Assembly (NCBI GenBank): GCA_023838465.1 | Contig: JAIVEQ010000017.1 | Location: 1 to 64,000, forward strand | Direction of reading: 5' to 3' | Length of the DNA: 64,000 nt | Origin: Candidatus Thiodiazotropha sp. | GTDB taxonomy: Bacteria > Pseudomonadota > Gammaproteobacteria > Chromatiales > Chromatiaceae | Shown here: piece by piece, positions 1 through 8,147 of the stretch | Layout: every line of letters begins with the position of its first letter | Numbering within the stretch: the first letter of the stretch is position 1 | The notes under the pieces: generated by a model | Told to the model about the DNA's origin: nothing | Databases searched by the model: none | What the model saw: only the letters and a program-made list of their open reading frames with translations | Made by a program: the position numbers and the translations under genes

Positions 1-31
1 GAGCTAATGCTTCTATCTCTTTCTTGTTCAT
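1..31 (-). CDS. N-terminus of an unidentified protein, cut by the window edge
   Basis: Only the first ten codons are visible on the minus strand (MNKKEIEALA). They are preceded at about positions 38-48 by a purine-rich ribosome binding site (aaagggaga) with normal spacing to the ATG at 31. The rest of the gene lies before the window. The fragment is too short to assign a family. The good ribosome binding site is the main argument that it is a real start. Confidence 0.45.
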   Translation of the reverse strand, partial: MNKKEIEALA

Positions 32-124
32 CTTGCTTATCTCCCTTTAGGGGTTAATGATAAGCAGATACACAATCTAATTTACAGTCTCCTTTTTCAC
101 TGCCGAGAGAGCTTTATGATGGGC

Positions 125-373
125 CTATTTTTTCACTAAACCAACAATAAAAAGAAGCAGCGAAGCCCCTGCTACTGCTGTAATGAGTGAGCCTATTAGC
201 CCATTCACAGACAATCCCAGTAGGCCAAATACCCAGCCACCGATAATGGCCCCAACTACGCCGACCAAAATATTTCCGAGAAGGCCAAAGCCGCCACCTT
301 TCATCAGGGTACCAGCCAGCCATCCAGCAACGGCACCAATCGCAAGGAATATTAAAAGTGATGTTAAATCCAT
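125..373 (-). CDS. GlsB/YeaQ/YmgE-family small stress membrane protein
   Basis: This is a small (82 residue) very hydrophobic, glycine-rich protein with three predicted membrane helices and the repeated G-x-x-x-G pattern typical of the YeaQ/YmgE/GlsB family (transglycosylase-associated protein). Members are inner-membrane proteins induced in envelope or general stress; their biochemical role is not settled. A longer reading is open back to 424, but the second of two adjacent ATGs (373) sits about 6 nt after a clear AAGGAGA site, so I take the shorter form. The gene follows the DUF3012 lipoprotein gene on the same strand. The stop codon of that gene lies inside this gene's ribosome binding site, so the two are probably translationally coupled. 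Confidence 0.85.
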   Translation of the reverse strand: MDLTSLLIFLAIGAVAGWLAGTLMKGGGFGLLGNILVGVVGAIIGGWVFGLLGLSVNGLIGSLITAVAGASLLLFIVGLVKK

Positions 374-383
374 CATAGTCTCC

Positions 384-563
384 TTAGTTAAAAATACAGT
401 GTTTGGCAAAATCGGCTGCTTCATTAGCAGTCCAATCTGCCTTTGCTTTGTCCTTCATGGCATCACACCACTGCTCACTCCCTACTTTTGCAGAACAACC
501 TAGTATTGTTACAAGGAAAACCCCTGTCAGACTTAATGGAATGATTGTTTTCATTATATTCAT
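384..563 (-). CDS. DUF3012-like small lipoprotein
   Basis: A 59-residue open frame on the minus strand starts MNIMKTIIPL. It has a short hydrophobic signal ending in a lipobox (T-I-L-G-C at residues 19-23), then the pattern KVGSEQWCDAMKDK and ends DWTANEAADFAKHCIF plus one residue. That C-terminal pattern matches what I know of DUF3012 proteins, short lipoproteins of unknown function in gammaproteobacteria. Two cysteines remain after the lipid cysteine and could form a disulfide. The start at 563 has a modest GAGG site; an internal ATG at residue 4 is an alternative. Its TAA overlaps the ribosome binding site of the GlsB-like gene downstream. Confidence 0.8.
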   Translation of the reverse strand: MNIMKTIIPLSLTGVFLVTILGCSAKVGSEQWCDAMKDKAKADWTANEAADFAKHCIFN

Positions 564-764
564 CGATACCAGCCTCTTGATTTAACAAGATTTCCCAGCG
601 ATCTGCTTATTATGTATTAATGACCTGACTCAATAGATTCAGTTTATCAAAATGCAATAGTTCAATCGCGATGGCAATTGATAAATTTTGTAAAAAGATT
701 AGGTGAATGAACTTCTTGTTACTATTAAAATAATGTAATTAATATGAATGAAAGAAAGGTGATA

Positions 765-1316
765 ATGACTGATATACAACCCTATCAAATTGTTGCGTTC
801 TGGTTTTCAAAGCGGGTTGCACCGCTACGTTTTAATTCAACACAGGAGTTCGATCAGGAGATAAGGGATGACTATCTTTCTCTGTGGCAGAATGCTAAAA
901 ACGGACAGTTAGATCATTGGCTTGAAACAAAGGAGGGTTGTCTCTCTTTAGTGATTGTTCTTGATCAGTTTCCCCTGCACATGTTTCGCAACCAGGCAGA
1001 ATCATTTTCTACGGAACAGCAGTCTCGAGATGTGGCGGAACATGCTATCGCCTGTGGATTTGATGATCTATTGCCATTGGCTCAGAAAGCCTTTCTCTAT
1101 CTTCCTTTTATGCACAGTGAATCCCTCTCTGATCAGGAGCGGTCGGTCTCATTATTTGAATCTGCAGGATTGAACAATAATCTGAAATGGGCGAAGCATC
1201 ATCGCAACCTGATACAAAGATTCGGTCGCTTTCCTCACAGGAATGCCCTATTAGGTCGAGTGAACTCCGCTGAAGAGCTTACCTATCTGAGTTCTAAGGA
1301 TGCGTTTATTGGCTAA
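765..1316 (+). CDS. DUF924 family protein
   Basis: This protein of about 183 residues has the DUF924 hallmarks: an N-terminal region reading I-V-A-F-W-F, a central L-V-I-V-L-D-Q-F-P motif, the segment Q-K-A-F-L-Y-L-P-F-M-H-S-E, and the C-terminal H-R-N-L-I-Q-R-F-G-R-F-P-H-R-N. The fold is all-helical and related to tetratricopeptide-like proteins; no activity is established. I choose the ATG at 765, which follows an AAAGGTG site, over the upstream ATG at 744. The gene stands alone between the small membrane-protein genes and the IS30 element, with no evident operon partner. Confidence 0.85.
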   Translation: MTDIQPYQIVAFWFSKRVAPLRFNSTQEFDQEIRDDYLSLWQNAKNGQLDHWLETKEGCLSLVIVLDQFPLHMFRNQAESFSTEQQSRDVAEHAIACGFDDLLPLAQKAFLYLPFMHSESLSDQERSVSLFESAGLNNNLKWAKHHRNLIQRFGRFPHRNALLGRVNSAEELTYLSSKDAFIG

Positions 1317-1675
1317 GCTCCTGGACTGTTGCTCCATTCGGTTAGTAGAGATAGTAATCTATTCAAACACTAGGTTCTGAGAAGATATTCACTGGTGGGC
1401 TATTTTTATTGCAGTGTCATTGCTTTTTTATTGTGTGTGGTCTCTGCAGTACCTGCTCCAATTACACTGATTTTATTCTTATGATTGACTTTCATCATTC
1501 ATAAATGAAGGGGAGAGTATGCCAATTTCGTTTTCAACGTATAGTCGAATGATGCTGATGGTCAGATCATTGTTTGCTAACAGTGAAGTTAGTGAGACGA
1601 AGTGAGTTATATACCATACAGTGGCCTAATCAATTGGATAATACTTTGATTCCGCTGTGATCTATGTATATGTGT
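1317..1675. other. Intergenic stretch left of the IS30 element
   Basis: No protein of recognisable family is encoded here. The only coding-like signal is the very short open frame at 1519-1605 listed separately. The right end of this stretch is the insertion point of the IS30 element, whose 3-bp target duplication TGT lies at 1673-1675. Confidence 0.5.
1519..1605 (+). CDS. Possible 28-residue small protein
   Basis: An ATG at 1519 follows a strong ribosome binding site (aaggggag, about 1508-1515) and opens a 28-codon frame ending TGA at 1603-1605. The peptide begins MPISFSTYSRMM and resembles nothing I recognise. It could be a genuine small protein, the remnant of a gene, or chance. The strength of the ribosome binding site is the only support. 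Confidence 0.22.
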   Translation: MPISFSTYSRMMLMVRSLFANSEVSETK

Positions 1676-1702
1676 GGCGGATTTCAGTCGCCAGTGCGAC
1701 AC
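1676..1702 (+). repeat. Left terminal inverted repeat of the IS30 element
   Basis: These 27 bp are the exact reverse complement of positions 2735-2761. The adjacent outside triplet TGT (1673-1675) is the target-site duplication. Confidence 0.93.
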
Positions 1703-1764
1703 ATTGAATTTTGACGGCCAGTGGGCGAAGCTCACGGTCGACTAAAACCCAATGTGAGATCACT

Positions 1765-2727
1765 ATGCCAAAGACATATACCCGACTGACCGAAGAAGAA
1801 CGATACCAGATTTATGAGGGAGTGACAGAAAACCGGTCGCATCGTGAAATATCCACACTCATCAATAAGCATCACAGCACCGTTTCTAGAGAGGTGAAAC
1901 GTAATACCGGCTTGCGGGGTTATAGACCCAAGCAAGCACATGAGAAAACTCAACAGCGTCATCAGAATAAGCCTCGAGATAGAAAACTAACTCATGAGGT
2001 CCAATCATTGATTGCTGAAAAGATTCAGCAAGAATGGAGTCCAGATCAGATACGAGGGCGACTCAAAAGCCAAGGGCTTCCCCTGGTTTGTGCGACGACT
2101 ATCTACGGCTTTATCCGGCAAGACAAAGCGTCTGGTGGTGAACTTTACAAACATCTTCGACACAGAAAGCCCTACAAGAGGCGCACCGGCTCATCAGAGG
2201 CTAGAGGCCAAATTATCGGGCGTGTATCAATTGATGAGAGACCCTCTGTTGTCGATGAAAAAGTGCGTATAGGTGATTGGGAAGCCGACACTGTCATTGG
2301 CAAAGCTCATAAAGGGGTTTTGGTGACCTTGGCCGAACGCGTCAGTAAAAAGACACTCATTGCGCACGTTCCAACCAAGCATGCCGAGATTGTTAAGGAC
2401 GCCATTATTAAACTGCTGGAACTCGAGAAGGAATGCCTTCACACCATTACGTTTGATAATGGCAAAGAGTTTGCCTATCACGCTCAAATTAAGGAGGCAC
2501 TCGGCGCAGACAACTATTTTGCCAATCCTTACCATTCCTGGGAAAGAGGGCTTAACGAAAACCACAATGGATTGATCCGACAATATTTACCCAAAGCCAT
2601 GCCGCTAGACCGAGTCACAAACCAAGAGATTGCCTACATACAAGACAGGTTAAATAACAGACCCAGAAAAACGCTAGGGTACAAAACACCAAATGAAGTT
2701 TACGATGCTATGCGTTTAGCTGCATAA
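1765..2727 (+). CDS. IS30-family transposase
   Basis: This 320-residue transposase has an N-terminal helix-turn-helix (LTEEERYQI..., HREISTLINKHHSTVSREV, roughly residues 6-50) that binds the terminal repeats. A C-terminal DDE integrase core follows, with W-E-A-D-T-V as the first acidic motif, T-F-D-N-G-K-E-F as the second, and N-E-N-H-N-G-L-I-R-Q-Y-L-P-K as the glutamate region. The family ending, N-N-R-P-R-K-T-L-G-Y-K-T-P-N-E-V, is intact. The start at 1765 (MPKTYTRLT) is chosen because family members begin this way; the reading open to 1711 overlaps the inverted repeat side. Confidence 0.95.
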   Translation: MPKTYTRLTEEERYQIYEGVTENRSHREISTLINKHHSTVSREVKRNTGLRGYRPKQAHEKTQQRHQNKPRDRKLTHEVQSLIAEKIQQEWSPDQIRGRLKSQGLPLVCATTIYGFIRQDKASGGELYKHLRHRKPYKRRTGSSEARGQIIGRVSIDERPSVVDEKVRIGDWEADTVIGKAHKGVLVTLAERVSKKTLIAHVPTKHAEIVKDAIIKLLELEKECLHTITFDNGKEFAYHAQIKEALGADNYFANPYHSWERGLNENHNGLIRQYLPKAMPLDRVTNQEIAYIQDRLNNRPRKTLGYKTPNEVYDAMRLAA

Positions 2728-2734
2728 TCAAGCC

Positions 2735-2761
2735 GTGTCGCACTGGCGACTGAAATCCGCC
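2735..2761 (-). repeat. Right terminal inverted repeat of the IS30 element
   Basis: This is the perfect 27-bp partner of 1676-1702, located 8 bp after the transposase stop. The outside triplet TGT at 2762-2764 repeats the left flank. Confidence 0.93.
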
Positions 2762-2891
2762 TGTGGTTTCAATTATTTTCACAATGAAAAACGACTTATG
2801 AATTAAACTACCAATATTTGTATACTTTTAAATTGAGTCTAAAGTAAATGGATTCCCGAACGAAACATATAAATAGCAACACTACTGACCC

Positions 2892-2964
2892 GTTAACTTT
2901 ACAAAGCAAGGTCATCTGATGTAGTGGCTCCCTGGCCACACCACCCTGTAGCGAAAAAGTTAAC
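2892..2964 (+). promoter_or_regulatory. Nested inverted repeats in the 5' region of the chemoreceptor gene
   Basis: Positions 2892-2900 (gttaacttt) are perfectly complementary to 2956-2964 (aaagttaac). They enclose a second hairpin, GTGGC at 2924-2928 with GCCAC at 2935-2939. The arrangement, an outer 9-bp stem closing an inner hairpin within about 75 nt, is what a structured leader RNA would look like. It lies about 170 nt before the chemoreceptor start. I could not match it to a known riboswitch class; the core differs from c-di-GMP-I aptamers. Function is inference only. Confidence 0.35.
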
Positions 2965-3131
2965 TGAATTGTTATGGAAATATAGATAGAGGTATCTAGC
3001 CGGCAAGTCAACCACTTTACCCTGTTGTTTGGAAAAAATACTCGTCCATGGCAGGATATGCACTGGCGTACCCTCTTTGCTGCCCACTAAGGGACTAGGT
3101 GAATAATCATATTTTGACACGAGAAACTGTA

Positions 3132-4829
3132 ATGAAAAACCTAATCAGCAACCTTTCTGTTAAAGCGAAGATCGTTGGTAACACATTGATCCTGATGGCC
3201 CTAATGATTATCGGTTCAACTTATGCACTAAACTCGATGAACCAGATCGGCACAGAGCTTGATGCCATTGCACTACAAGACATACCGATGACTGAAAATC
3301 TGACCAAGCTCACTGAGCATTACTTAGAGCAGGCCAACCATTTTGAACGCGCTATGCGGTATGGGATGCTGCTGCAACAGGAAGCGAATGCGTCTGAGCA
3401 TTTCAAGCAAAACATCGCGGTATTCGAGCAGTTTAGCAAAGAGATTGATGAAAATATCCATACAGGTGAGCGCATGGTAGAGGAGGCTATAACACAGGTC
3501 TACAGCGAGGAAGATGCAAAAGAGTTTGAGCGCGTCGATCAGGCATTGAAGAAGATCGGAAAAGAGCATGATGACTTTGAACAACATGCCAATCAGGTGT
3601 TTGTCCTTCTTTCCCAGGGGAATATACACGAAGCTGAAGTATTTGCTGAAAAGATTGAGCACGAAGAGAAACAACTGGCTACTGAACTCCAAGACTTGCT
3701 GAGCGAGATAGAGAAATTTACCGAGAATGCTGTCAAACGTGCAGAACAACATGAGCATGCTGCGTTTAAGATGATGATTGTTTTGACTATGCTGGCGCTT
3801 CTCATCGGTGGCATAGTGAGCTGGAGTGTCTCGCGTAATATCGTGAAGCGCTTGAGTGAAGCATCGCGTGAACTTGAGGTTATAGCCTCGGGCGATCTTA
3901 CCCAATGTGTATCTGTGGAAGGTCAAGATGAGATCAGCAATCTGCAAAAGTCGATGCAAACGATGCATAAGCATTTGCAGACCATGATCTCACAGATTCA
4001 TGCCACTACCGTCCAGCTCGCCACTGCAGCCGAAGAAGTGTCTGTGGTGACGACACAGACCAGTACGAACATTCAACAACAGCAGTCTGAGACTGATCAG
4101 ATTGCTACAGCGATGAATGAAATGGCCTCTACCGTACAAGAGGTGGCGACGAGTGTGAGCAATACATCCAATGCTGCAAAAGAGGCGAATGTCGAAACTG
4201 AGAAGAGCCGTGAGATAGTAGATGAGACCGTACAGGGTATTCAGCAGTTGGCAGATCAGATAGAAGGTGGTGCAAAAGTCATCAGTCAGGTTGAGAAGGA
4301 TAGTGAAAACATCAACACGGTGCTGGATGTGATCAAGGGTATTGCAGAACAAACCAACCTGTTGGCATTGAATGCAGCGATCGAGGCGGCCCGCGCAGGC
4401 GAGCAGGGTCGTGGATTTGCTGTAGTGGCAGACGAAGTGCGAACCCTGGCTGGACGCACCCAGGAATCCACCACAGAGATTAATCAAATCATCGAAAAGT
4501 TACAGACCGGCTCGAAAAATGCTGTACAGACGATGAATCAAAGTCGAGAGCAGGCCAGGTCTGTTGTTGAACAGGCCACTCTGGCAGGAACCTCGCTGTC
4601 GACTATTGCACAATCGGCATCAGAGATCGATCAAATGAGCAGCCAGATTGCTACTGCCGCGGAGGAGCAAAGTGCCGTGGCGGATGAAATGAGCCGCAGT
4701 ATTGTTCGGATCAATGACATGACGTCCCAGAATGCCAGTGGTGCCAACCAGACCGAACAGGCGGGACAAGAACTGGCGCAAATGGCTTCACAACTACAGG
4801 AAGTTGTGAGTCAATTCCAGGTGAAGTAA
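3132..4829 (+). CDS. Methyl-accepting chemotaxis protein
   Basis: This transmembrane chemoreceptor has about 565 residues. A first membrane helix lies near residues 15-35. A periplasmic helical sensor domain of about 170 residues follows, rich in charged heptads (four-helix-bundle type). The second helix ([18 protein letters not shown]) leads into a HAMP segment and the cytoplasmic signalling domain. Its hairpin tip, [26 protein letters not shown] with A-D-E-V-R-T-L-A, is the conserved CheA/CheW contact region. I prefer the ATG at 3132 because the membrane helix then sits at the usual distance; the ribosome binding site is weak for either start. No pentapeptide CheR tether is seen at the C-terminus (ends SQFQVK). 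The gene is followed 37 bp later by cheV, so the pair probably forms one transcription unit. Confidence 0.93.
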   Translation: MKNLISNLSVKAKIVGNTLILMALMIIGSTYALNSMNQIGTELDAIALQDIPMTENLTKLTEHYLEQANHFERAMRYGMLLQQEANASEHFKQNIAVFEQFSKEIDENIHTGERMVEEAITQVYSEEDAKEFERVDQALKKIGKEHDDFEQHANQVFVLLSQGNIHEAEVFAEKIEHEEKQLATELQDLLSEIEKFTENAVKRAEQHEHAAFKMMIVLTMLALLIGGIVSWSVSRNIVKRLSEASRELEVIASGDLTQCVSVEGQDEISNLQKSMQTMHKHLQTMISQIHATTVQLATAAEEVSVVTTQTSTNIQQQQSETDQIATAMNEMASTVQEVATSVSNTSNAAKEANVETEKSREIVDETVQGIQQLADQIEGGAKVISQVEKDSENINTVLDVIKGIAEQTNLLALNAAIEAARAGEQGRGFAVVADEVRTLAGRTQESTTEINQIIEKLQTGSKNAVQTMNQSREQARSVVEQATLAGTSLSTIAQSASEIDQMSSQIATAAEEQSAVADEMSRSIVRINDMTSQNASGANQTEQAGQELAQMASQLQEVVSQFQVK

Positions 4830-4866
4830 GTAGCCGTTAAAACTGTTTTGAATAGAAGGTAGCACC

Positions 4867-5817
4867 ATGACAAGCTTGATGCAGTCTGTAGATCAACGAA
4901 CCCGGCTCGCCGGCACCAACCGGTTGGAGGTATTATTGTTCAGTTTGGGAGAAGATAGGGAAACCGGACGTAACGAAGTATTCGGGATCAATGTCTTCAA
5001 AGTAAGGGAGGTGATGCATGTACCTGATATTACCCAAGCACCGGACATGCCGGATAGCGTCGAGGGCATGGTCAGTCTTCGAGGAGCGATGGTGCCGGTA
5101 ATCAACCTATCAAAGTTCTGTGGTGTACGGACTCAGGGTAAGCCTGGCATTCTAATGATCACTGAGTATAACAAGCACGTTCAGGGCTTTCTTGTGAACT
5201 CGGTTGATACGATTGAACGGCTCAATTGGGAAGAGGTGAAGGCGCCACCACCGATGTTGGTCAGTCAACTTGGCGGGCTTGTCACCGCAGTAGCGGAGAT
5301 GGAGGACAAGCACCTGGTGATGATTATGGACGTTGAGAAGGTGCTTGCCGAGTCAGCAGGCCTTTACGAAAGTGAAGAGATCTTTGGTGGGATTCATCCT
5401 CATGATATAAGCAGAGACATTACCATACTGTTTGCGGACGACTCCAGCGTAGCCCGTGGGCAGATCATCAGAACGTTCGAACATATGGGAGTGCATCATA
5501 TCGGAACAACCAACGGCGCTGAAGCATGGGAAAAACTGAACGAAATCGCTGATCGAGCTGAAGTGGTTGGTAAAACAATTTCTGATGAAGTGCAGTTCAT
5601 CCTTACCGATGTGGAGATGCCGGAAATGGATGGCTATGTGCTGACTCGAAAGGTGAAACAGGATCCTCGCTTCAATGGTATTCCTGTGATCATGCACTCA
5701 TCATTGACTTCTGAAGCAAACCAGGCACTAGGCGAAGGTGTGGGTGCGGATGCCTATGTACCGAAATTCCAGCCAAAAGAACTTGCTGATACGTTGGGGG
5801 CGCTGATCAACAAATAG
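4867..5817 (+). CDS. cheV: Chemotaxis coupling protein CheV (CheW-REC)
   Basis: This 316-residue CheV couples receptors to CheA and modulates adaptation through a phosphorylatable receiver. Residues to about 170 form a CheW-like domain (E-V-L-L-F-S-L-G..., S-V-E-G-M-V-S-L-R-G-A-M-V-P-V-I-N-L). Residues from about 180 form a receiver domain with F-A-D-D-S at the acidic pocket, phosphoacceptor aspartate in L-T-D-V-E-M-P-E-M-D-G, and a conserved lysine late in the domain (V-P-K-F-Q-P). The ATG at 4867 is preceded by aaggt. Its position directly behind a chemoreceptor suggests the two act together, although no cheA, cheY or cheR is in the window. Confidence 0.93.
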   Translation: MTSLMQSVDQRTRLAGTNRLEVLLFSLGEDRETGRNEVFGINVFKVREVMHVPDITQAPDMPDSVEGMVSLRGAMVPVINLSKFCGVRTQGKPGILMITEYNKHVQGFLVNSVDTIERLNWEEVKAPPPMLVSQLGGLVTAVAEMEDKHLVMIMDVEKVLAESAGLYESEEIFGGIHPHDISRDITILFADDSSVARGQIIRTFEHMGVHHIGTTNGAEAWEKLNEIADRAEVVGKTISDEVQFILTDVEMPEMDGYVLTRKVKQDPRFNGIPVIMHSSLTSEANQALGEGVGADAYVPKFQPKELADTLGALINK

Positions 5818-5904
5818 GTTGTGTAAGGATAATTCTGAAAAATCATCATTTGGAGCATACCGAGATAACCCACCCATTTGATTCGGCCAAAACAGATATC
5901 CAGT

Positions 5905-7977
5905 TTACCGACCCATTGACTTCATGACTGCTGCTGGTACTGCAGCAAAATGATTAAGCTCCATGGTGAACGAGCCGCGACCATGGGTTGCAGAACGCAA
6001 TTCTGTGGCGTATCCGAACATCTCGGAAAGGGGAACCAGGTTGCGTATCGCCTTGATTTGACCAGGCCGGTCAGTGACCCCTTCGATTTCGGCCCGTCTG
6101 TTGGCCAGTTGTCCCAGGACATCACCTAAATGTTCCTCGGGTGTAATGACTTCGCTTCGAACAATGGGTTCGAGAAGGACGGGAATACCCTCCTCCAGAC
6201 CACTGCGCAGGGCCATCCCGGCAGCCACTTTATAGGCCAAAGGATTGGAGTCCACGCTATGCTCAGATCCATCGATCAAAGTCACCGTTAGATCGGTTAC
6301 TGGATATCCCCCAATGACACCACTTCTGGCAGCTTCCCGAATCCCCTCTTCAATAGCAGGAATATAGGCCTTTGATAGGGCGCCGCCTGAGATACTGTTT
6401 TCGAAAAAAAGGCCTTGGCCGGTCTCTCCGGGTGTGATGTCGATAACAACATGGCCATACTGCCCATGGCCACCGGTCTGTCTGACAAAGCGGCCTTCAA
6501 CATTCGTAGCGGGGCGGGTAATCGTCTCTTTGTAGGCAACTTTAGGTCTTCCGGTGCGGACGTTGACGCCTTGTTCACGTTTCAATCGTTCCAACAGAAC
6601 CTCTAAGTGCAGCTCTCCCATACCGGACAGGATTGTCTGTCCAGTCTCCTCCTCGGTGTCGGCTTTGAAGGTCGGGTCATCTTCAGCGAGATGGTGGAGG
6701 GCGTCAGCGAGCCGGTCGTTATCCTGTGCAGTGACGGGTGCTACGGTGATTTGAATGACCGGTTCCGGAAAACTAATCGATTCAAGGATAAGTGGATGGT
6801 GGGTGTCACAGAGCGAGTCCCCGGTAATAGCCTCTTTCATACCTAATACGGCGGCAATATCACCGGCATGAATGGTGTCGATATCCTCCCTGTGTTCAGC
6901 GTACATGCGCTCGAGGCGGCCGACACGTTGAGGTCGCTTGTGACGAGGATTGAGGATATTTGTGCCTGATTTCAAGGAACCGGAGTAGACGCGTACATAA
7001 CAGAGCCGGCCCGCGTAAGAGTCAGTCACTGTTTTAAAGAGTAACGCACTTAAAGGTTCATCTGCACTAGGATGACAGATGATCGGCTCACCCGTTTCCG
7101 GGTGGCTGGCTTTGATCTCTCCGATATCGAGAGGAGAGGGCAAATAGTTGATGACCGCATCCAACAGAGGTTGAACACCTCTGTTTCTCAATGCGCTGCC
7201 ACACAAGACCGGCACAATGCTGTTTTTCAAGGTGGCACGACGCAGTGCGGAGTTGATGGCATCCTCATCAGCCTCACTCCCCTCCAACCAGATAGCGAGC
7301 AGCGCATCGTCCTGTTCAGCGATCATCTCAATCATTGATGCCCGGGCGGACCGGGCAGTTTCGAGACTGCTGGCAGGGATTTCGTCGAAATCTCTGTGTG
7401 CACCTAATTCATCACGCCATCGAATGACACGCATACTGATCAGATCGATGACACCCTCGAATTCCGACTCTTTACCAAGAGGGAGTTGCAGGGGAACCGG
7501 GTTGGCGCCAAGCTGATCACGAATAGTGATGACCGAGTGATCGAAGTCGGCACCGATGCGATCCATCTTATTAATGAAGCAGAGGCGGGGGACATTGTAT
7601 CGATCCGCTTGTCGCCAAACAGTTTCACTCTGGGGTTCAACGCCCTGTGAAGCATCGAACACCACCACGGCCCCATCCAACACGCGCAGGGCCCGTTGCA
7701 CCTCTGCTGTGAAATCGATGTGTCCCGGTGTGTCGATGAGATTAATCTGGTAATCATTCCAGAAAGCGGATACGGCAGCATCGACAATGGTAATACCCCG
7801 CTCACGCTCCTGATCCATCCAATCAGTGACGGTGGTACCGCTATCGACTGAACCGAGTTGATGGGTGCGGCCCGCGTAATAGAGAAAGCGTTCCGTGGTT
7901 GTGGTCTTGCCTGCATCAATATGGGCAATCAAGCCGATATTCCGCAATCGCTCTATGGGGGTGGCCTTGGAGGTCAT
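5905..7977 (-). CDS. Elongation factor G paralogue (EF-G2 type)
   Basis: This 690-residue translational GTPase has all EF-G domains. The G domain shows A-H-I-D-A-G-K-T-T, switch region E-R-G-I-T-I, D-T-P-G-H-I-D-F and N-K-M-D. Domain II, domain III (S-G-M-G-E-L-H-L-E-V), domain IV (G-G-H-G-Q-Y-G-H-V) and domain V are also present. It is isolated from rpsL, rpsG and tuf, so it is probably a second, stand-alone copy of the kind called fusA2 in Pseudomonas rather than the str-operon gene. The switch I sequence G-I-T-I-V-D-A-A differs from the usual G-I-T-I-T-S-A-A. It precedes no co-directional gene closely; dsrB ends 147 bp upstream on the same strand. Confidence 0.9.
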   Translation of the reverse strand: MTSKATPIERLRNIGLIAHIDAGKTTTTERFLYYAGRTHQLGSVDSGTTVTDWMDQERERGITIVDAAVSAFWNDYQINLIDTPGHIDFTAEVQRALRVLDGAVVVFDASQGVEPQSETVWRQADRYNVPRLCFINKMDRIGADFDHSVITIRDQLGANPVPLQLPLGKESEFEGVIDLISMRVIRWRDELGAHRDFDEIPASSLETARSARASMIEMIAEQDDALLAIWLEGSEADEDAINSALRRATLKNSIVPVLCGSALRNRGVQPLLDAVINYLPSPLDIGEIKASHPETGEPIICHPSADEPLSALLFKTVTDSYAGRLCYVRVYSGSLKSGTNILNPRHKRPQRVGRLERMYAEHREDIDTIHAGDIAAVLGMKEAITGDSLCDTHHPLILESISFPEPVIQITVAPVTAQDNDRLADALHHLAEDDPTFKADTEEETGQTILSGMGELHLEVLLERLKREQGVNVRTGRPKVAYKETITRPATNVEGRFVRQTGGHGQYGHVVIDITPGETGQGLFFENSISGGALSKAYIPAIEEGIREAARSGVIGGYPVTDLTVTLIDGSEHSVDSNPLAYKVAAGMALRSGLEEGIPVLLEPIVRSEVITPEEHLGDVLGQLANRRAEIEGVTDRPGQIKAIRNLVPLSEMFGYATELRSATHGRGSFTMELNHFAAVPAAVMKSMGR

Positions 7978-8121
7978 AAAATACCAATAGCTTCATCAAT
8001 GTGTAGGACTTCGAACACCACACATTTTAGACCTATTTAGCCCGTGTGAAAGCCCAAAGGCCAATATTGATGAATTAATAGCCGCTAGAATTGCGCACTG
8101 AACTCCGTGCAGGCTCTATTT

Positions 8122-8147
8122 TTTTTAAAACCGTAAATGACTCGATG
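8122..8147 (+). repeat. 26-bp direct repeat, left copy (overlaps dsrB stop)
   Basis: This 26-bp sequence occurs again without mismatch and in the same orientation at 13374-13399. On the minus strand the left copy encodes the last dsrB codons (S-S-H-L-R-F and stop). Just upstream on the minus strand a further TTGAA is shared by both copies with a 2-nt gap. The two copies are 5252 bp apart and bracket dsrB, dsrA and the split two-receiver regulator gene. Confidence 0.85.

Larger units (their letters stand above)
1676..2761 (+). mobile_element. IS30-family insertion sequence, complete
   Basis: The element is 1086 bp. It is bounded by perfect 27-bp terminal inverted repeats (1676-1702 and 2735-2761, outer ends ggcggatttcag...) and flanked by a 3-bp direct repeat TGT (1673-1675 and 2762-2764), the short duplication usual for this family. 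It carries a single intact transposase gene. Perfect termini, an intact frame and a visible target duplication indicate a recent insertion that may still be mobile. It inserted between the DUF924 gene and the chemoreceptor leader and does not visibly break a gene. Confidence 0.93.

Noticed and set aside
183..503. 106-codon plus-strand frame over the GlsB-like gene
   Set aside because: It is antisense to a gene with a clear family match and good ribosome binding site, and its product is proline-rich shadow sequence.
2892..2964. Hammerhead-ribozyme-like core (CTGATG and CGAAAA between a closing stem)
   Set aside because: The position after CTGATG is T instead of the needed A, no hairpin forms where stem I should be, and the inner hairpin is not adjacent to the GAAA. 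It is kept only as an unnamed structured element.
2881..2970. Integron attC-like site (GTTAAC at both ends of a hairpin)
   Set aside because: The terminal heptamers do not fit the RYYYAAC and GTTRRRY core pattern and there is no integron integrase or cassette array.
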